Source: JBDTOX01 sp039933015 (GTDB lineage: Bacteria > Pseudomonadota > Gammaproteobacteria > Burkholderiales > Methylophilaceae). From it: a DNA stretch of 16,886 nt. This document shows, in pieces, positions 14,618-16,886 of this stretch. The notes under the pieces were generated by a model, which had not been told where the DNA came from, made no database searches, and saw only the letters and a program-made list of their open reading frames with translations. A program made the position numbers and the translations under genes. Numbering within the stretch: position 1 is the first letter of the stretch; the number at the start of each line of letters is the position of its first letter. Where the stretch lies: NCBI GenBank assembly GCA_039933015.1, contig JBDTOX010000142.1, forward strand, positions 1-16,886, written 5' to 3'.

Positions 14618-16886
14618 ATGAAACGCATGTTATTCAATGCGACGCAGTCAGAAGAACTACGCGTCGCAATTGTCGATGGACAAAAACTTATTGATCTCGA
14701 TATCGAGTCCGCCGGTAAGGAGCAACGCAAAAGTAATATCTACAAAGGCATTATCACCCGCATCGAGCCCTCACTCGAAGCCGCTTTTGTTAACTACGGT
14801 ACCGACAGACACGGTTTTCTGCCATTCAAGGAAGTTGCACGCAGCTATTTCCTGAATGATGCTGAAGGTGGTCGTGCACGTATCCAGGATGTGCTCAAGG
14901 AAGGCCAGGAACTAATCGTTCAGGTTGACAAGGATGAGCGCGGTAACAAGGGCGCTGCCCTCACAACATTCATCTCACTGGCGGGTCGCTATCTGGTGCT
15001 GATGCCAAACAACCCGCGTGGTGGTGGTGTATCACGTCGCATCGAAGGCGAAGACCGTAACGAACTGCGCGATGTCATGGCGCAACTGGAAGTACCAGGC
15101 GGCATGAGCATCATTGCCCGTACTGCTGGCATAGGCCGCAACCTGGAAGAGCTGCAATGGGATCTAAGCTACCTGCTGCAACTATGGACAGCCATTGAAG
15201 GTGCATCCACCATGCAAAGTGGCCCATTCCTGATCTATCAGGAAGGCAGCCTGGTGATTCGCGCCATCCGCGATTACTTCCAGCCTGATATTGGCGAAAT
15301 CCTGATCGATACTCCTGACATCCATGAACAGGCCATCCAGTTTATGGATCACGTCATGCCCGGCAATGTGCCGCGCGTGAAGTTGTACCAAGATGAGATC
15401 CCGCTGTTCTCACGTTTCCAGATCGAACATCAAATTGAAACCGCGTTCTCGCGCGAAGTGCGTCTGCCTTCCGGCGGTGCTATCGTGATCGACCATACCG
15501 AAGCGCTGGTTTCGGTAGACGTCAACTCTGGACGTTCCACCAAGGGCAGTGATATCGAACACACTGCTTTCAATACCAACCTGGAAGCAGCTGATGAAGT
15601 AGCGCGCCAATTGCGCTTGCGCGATCTGGGTGGCCTTGTCGTCATCGACTTTATCGACATGGAAAACCAGCGCAACCAGCGTGAAGTCGAGAATCGCCTG
15701 CGTGATGCCTTGCATTACGACCGTGCGCGTGTACAGACTGGCAAGATCTCGCGCTTCGGTCTGCTGGAGTTGTCACGCCAGCGCCTGCGCCCCAGCCTTG
15801 GCGAAACCAATCATATCCCTTGCCCACGCTGTCATGGTACGGGCCATATCCGCGGCATAGAATCCACCGCCTTGCATATCCTGCGGATTACGCAAGAAGA
15901 AGCCATGAAGGAAAACAGCGCTATCATTCAGGTGCAATTGCCTGTTGAAGCCGCGACTTTCCTGCTCAATGAAAAACGTTCCGATATTCACAAGATTGAG
16001 GAGCGCATGGGTGTTCAAGTGGTGCTGATTCCTAACATACATCTGGAAACGCCTAATTACACTATCGCGCGCATTCGTCATGACGACGTCACGGAAGGAA
16101 CCTCACGCGCCAGTTATGAGATGGTGGAACTTCCATCCGAGACTGAAGAAACCGGCGCGACCGCACAAGAACCAAAAGCTGTACGTGTAGAGGCTGCAGT
16201 AAAAGGTATTACGCCTGCCTCCCCTGCACCTACTGTGGTGGAAAAAGTTGTTAAAAGCCCTTCACTCATTAGCCGCATTAAGAACTGGTTCAGCAAATCC
16301 AATGAAACCAGGACAGAGGTACCGCCAGAAACAGCCGCCCAGCGTGAAGCTAACCGGAACAACCAGCGCCGGAGTAATCGCAATAACCGCAATACGCGTG
16401 GCAACGAACGTATAGGCAGCAATGAACGTGTAAGCGGAAATGAGCGCCCCAATGCTAATGAGAAGATTGTCCACGAGCGTACCCCGCGTGCGCAAGAGCC
16501 GCGCCAAGCTCAGGCTGGGCAACAACGTGCCGAGAAAACTGAACAGCGCCCAGAAAAGATTGAGCGCGAAAAACCGCAATCAGCCAACATTGACGAGGCT
16601 TCTGCCAGTGCACCGCGCAATAGCCGTCGTGGTCGCGGTCGTCGCGATCGCACTCCACGCGATGAAAATACTCAGCGTGAGGACAATCCCCGCGCAATTT
16701 CGGCTGGCGTCGAAGAGAACAAGCCAAAGAGCCAGCCACGCGTTGCGGCGGCAGAAGAAATAAAACAGCCCTTAGCCGTTGCACCTCTACCCGTTATTGA
16801 AGCACCTCTACCAGTTATTGAAGTACCTGTACCAGTTATTGAAGTACCTGTGCCAGTTATTGAAGTACCTGTGCCAGTTATTGAAG
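14618..16886 (+). CDS. rne: Ribonuclease E, C-terminus off the right edge
   Basis: RNase E is the main endoribonuclease of mRNA decay and rRNA/tRNA processing and the scaffold of the degradosome. The 756 visible residues start at ATG 14618 (MKRMLFNATQ) with GGGAG upstream. The catalytic half (1 to about 490) has the S1 RNA-binding domain (about 37-120), the 5'-sensor region, the DNase I-like site with D301 in VSVDVNSG and D344 in VIDFIDM, and the Zn-link CPRCHG (C402, C405); E. coli has D303, D346, C404 and C407. RNase G lacks the following long tail. The tail has an amphipathic segment SLISRIKNWFSK (549-560), a likely inner-membrane anchor, then Arg/Asn-rich RNA-binding stretches (575-620; RRGRGRRDR at 670-678) and a Pro-rich heptad repeat from residue 722. 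Any enolase- or helicase-binding motifs would lie beyond the edge. Confidence 0.97.
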   Translation, partial: MKRMLFNATQSEELRVAIVDGQKLIDLDIESAGKEQRKSNIYKGIITRIEPSLEAAFVNYGTDRHGFLPFKEVARSYFLNDAEGGRARIQDVLKEGQELIVQVDKDERGNKGAALTTFISLAGRYLVLMPNNPRGGGVSRRIEGEDRNELRDVMAQLEVPGGMSIIARTAGIGRNLEELQWDLSYLLQLWTAIEGASTMQSGPFLIYQEGSLVIRAIRDYFQPDIGEILIDTPDIHEQAIQFMDHVMPGNVPRVKLYQDEIPLFSRFQIEHQIETAFSREVRLPSGGAIVIDHTEALVSVDVNSGRSTKGSDIEHTAFNTNLEAADEVARQLRLRDLGGLVVIDFIDMENQRNQREVENRLRDALHYDRARVQTGKISRFGLLELSRQRLRPSLGETNHIPCPRCHGTGHIRGIESTALHILRITQEEAMKENSAIIQVQLPVEAATFLLNEKRSDIHKIEERMGVQVVLIPNIHLETPNYTIARIRHDDVTEGTSRASYEMVELPSETEETGATAQEPKAVRVEAAVKGITPASPAPTVVEKVVKSPSLISRIKNWFSKSNETRTEVPPETAAQREANRNNQRRSNRNNRNTRGNERIGSNERVSGNERPNANEKIVHERTPRAQEPRQAQAGQQRAEKTEQRPEKIEREKPQSANIDEASASAPRNSRRGRGRRDRTPRDENTQREDNPRAISAGVEENKPKSQPRVAAAEEIKQPLAVAPLPVIEAPLPVIEVPVPVIEVPVPVIEVPVPVIE
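16403..16465 (+). repeat. Degenerate hexapeptide repeat in the RNase E tail
   Basis: Residues 596-616 read NERIGS, NERVSG, NERPNA, NEK: three and a half units with a six-residue period and a constant Asn-Glu-Arg core. Codons differ between units, so it is older or under protein-level selection. Confidence 0.7.
16781..16885 (+). repeat. 21-base tandem repeat encoding a Pro-rich heptapeptide in RNase E
   Basis: Five 21-base units fill 16781-16885 in frame with rne (residues 722-756) and continue off the edge. Units 1-2 encode APLPVIE, units 3-5 VPVPVIE. Units 4 and 5 are identical and unit 3 differs from them by one base, a sign of recent duplication. Total copy number cannot be seen. Confidence 0.95.

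Noticed and set aside
14391..14730. Short open frames of 60-88 codons in the rluC-rne gap
   Set aside because: They overlap each other on both strands, partly run into rne, and show no domain or ribosome site.
16114..16579. Leu/Arg- and Ala-rich minus-strand frames opposite the rne tail that look membrane-like
   Set aside because: The hydrophobic look comes from reading the complement of Arg/Asn/Glu-rich repeats; no ribosome site or family motif.
1..16886. A previously undescribed defence, mobile or CRISPR-type system
   Set aside because: No phage, transposase, toxin, nuclease-effector or spacer-repeat signal is seen; nearly every gene belongs to a known housekeeping or storage family.

Overview
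The window looks like ordinary chromosome of a beta-proteobacterium, probably of the Nitrosomonadales/Methylophilaceae type. This rests on protein flavour and on the block rne / rluC - HAD phosphatase - Rieske protein - sppA, an order I associate with that group; I ran no database search. Base composition looks moderate and even. I see no insertion sequence, phage gene, tRNA, rRNA or CRISPR array.

Left two thirds (1-10957) is a glycogen / alpha-glucan locus split by a divergent control region at about 6909-7088. Leftward runs glgC (ADP-glucose pyrophosphorylase), an amylopullulanase-like GH57 enzyme, a 4-alpha-glucanotransferase-like GH57 enzyme, a ROK sugar kinase (glucokinase-like) and an EAL-domain protein cut by the left edge. 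Rightward runs glgB (branching enzyme) and pgi (glucose-6-phosphate isomerase). Together these would make ADP-glucose, branch the polymer, remodel or hydrolyse it with two GH57 enzymes, re-phosphorylate free glucose and link glucose-6-P to fructose-6-P. Glycogen synthase, glycogen phosphorylase and phosphoglucomutase are not in the window.

A strong bidirectional terminator (10981-11012) separates pgi from the convergent, tightly packed operon rluC - HAD phosphatase - Rieske - sppA, read leftward (14033 to 11028) with overlapping or nearly abutting genes. A 584-base gene-free stretch (14034-14617) lies between rluC and divergent rne (RNase E). It contains several small hairpins, one covering part of the rne Shine-Dalgarno sequence. 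rne runs off the right edge inside a proline-rich heptapeptide tandem repeat in its C-terminal scaffold region.

I found no clearly new system. The points most worth a second look are the RNase E heptad repeat, a nine-G run in the glycine loop of the ROK kinase gene, the structured rne leader, the paired GH57 enzymes beside glgC/glgB without glgA, and the EAL protein next to the glycogen genes.
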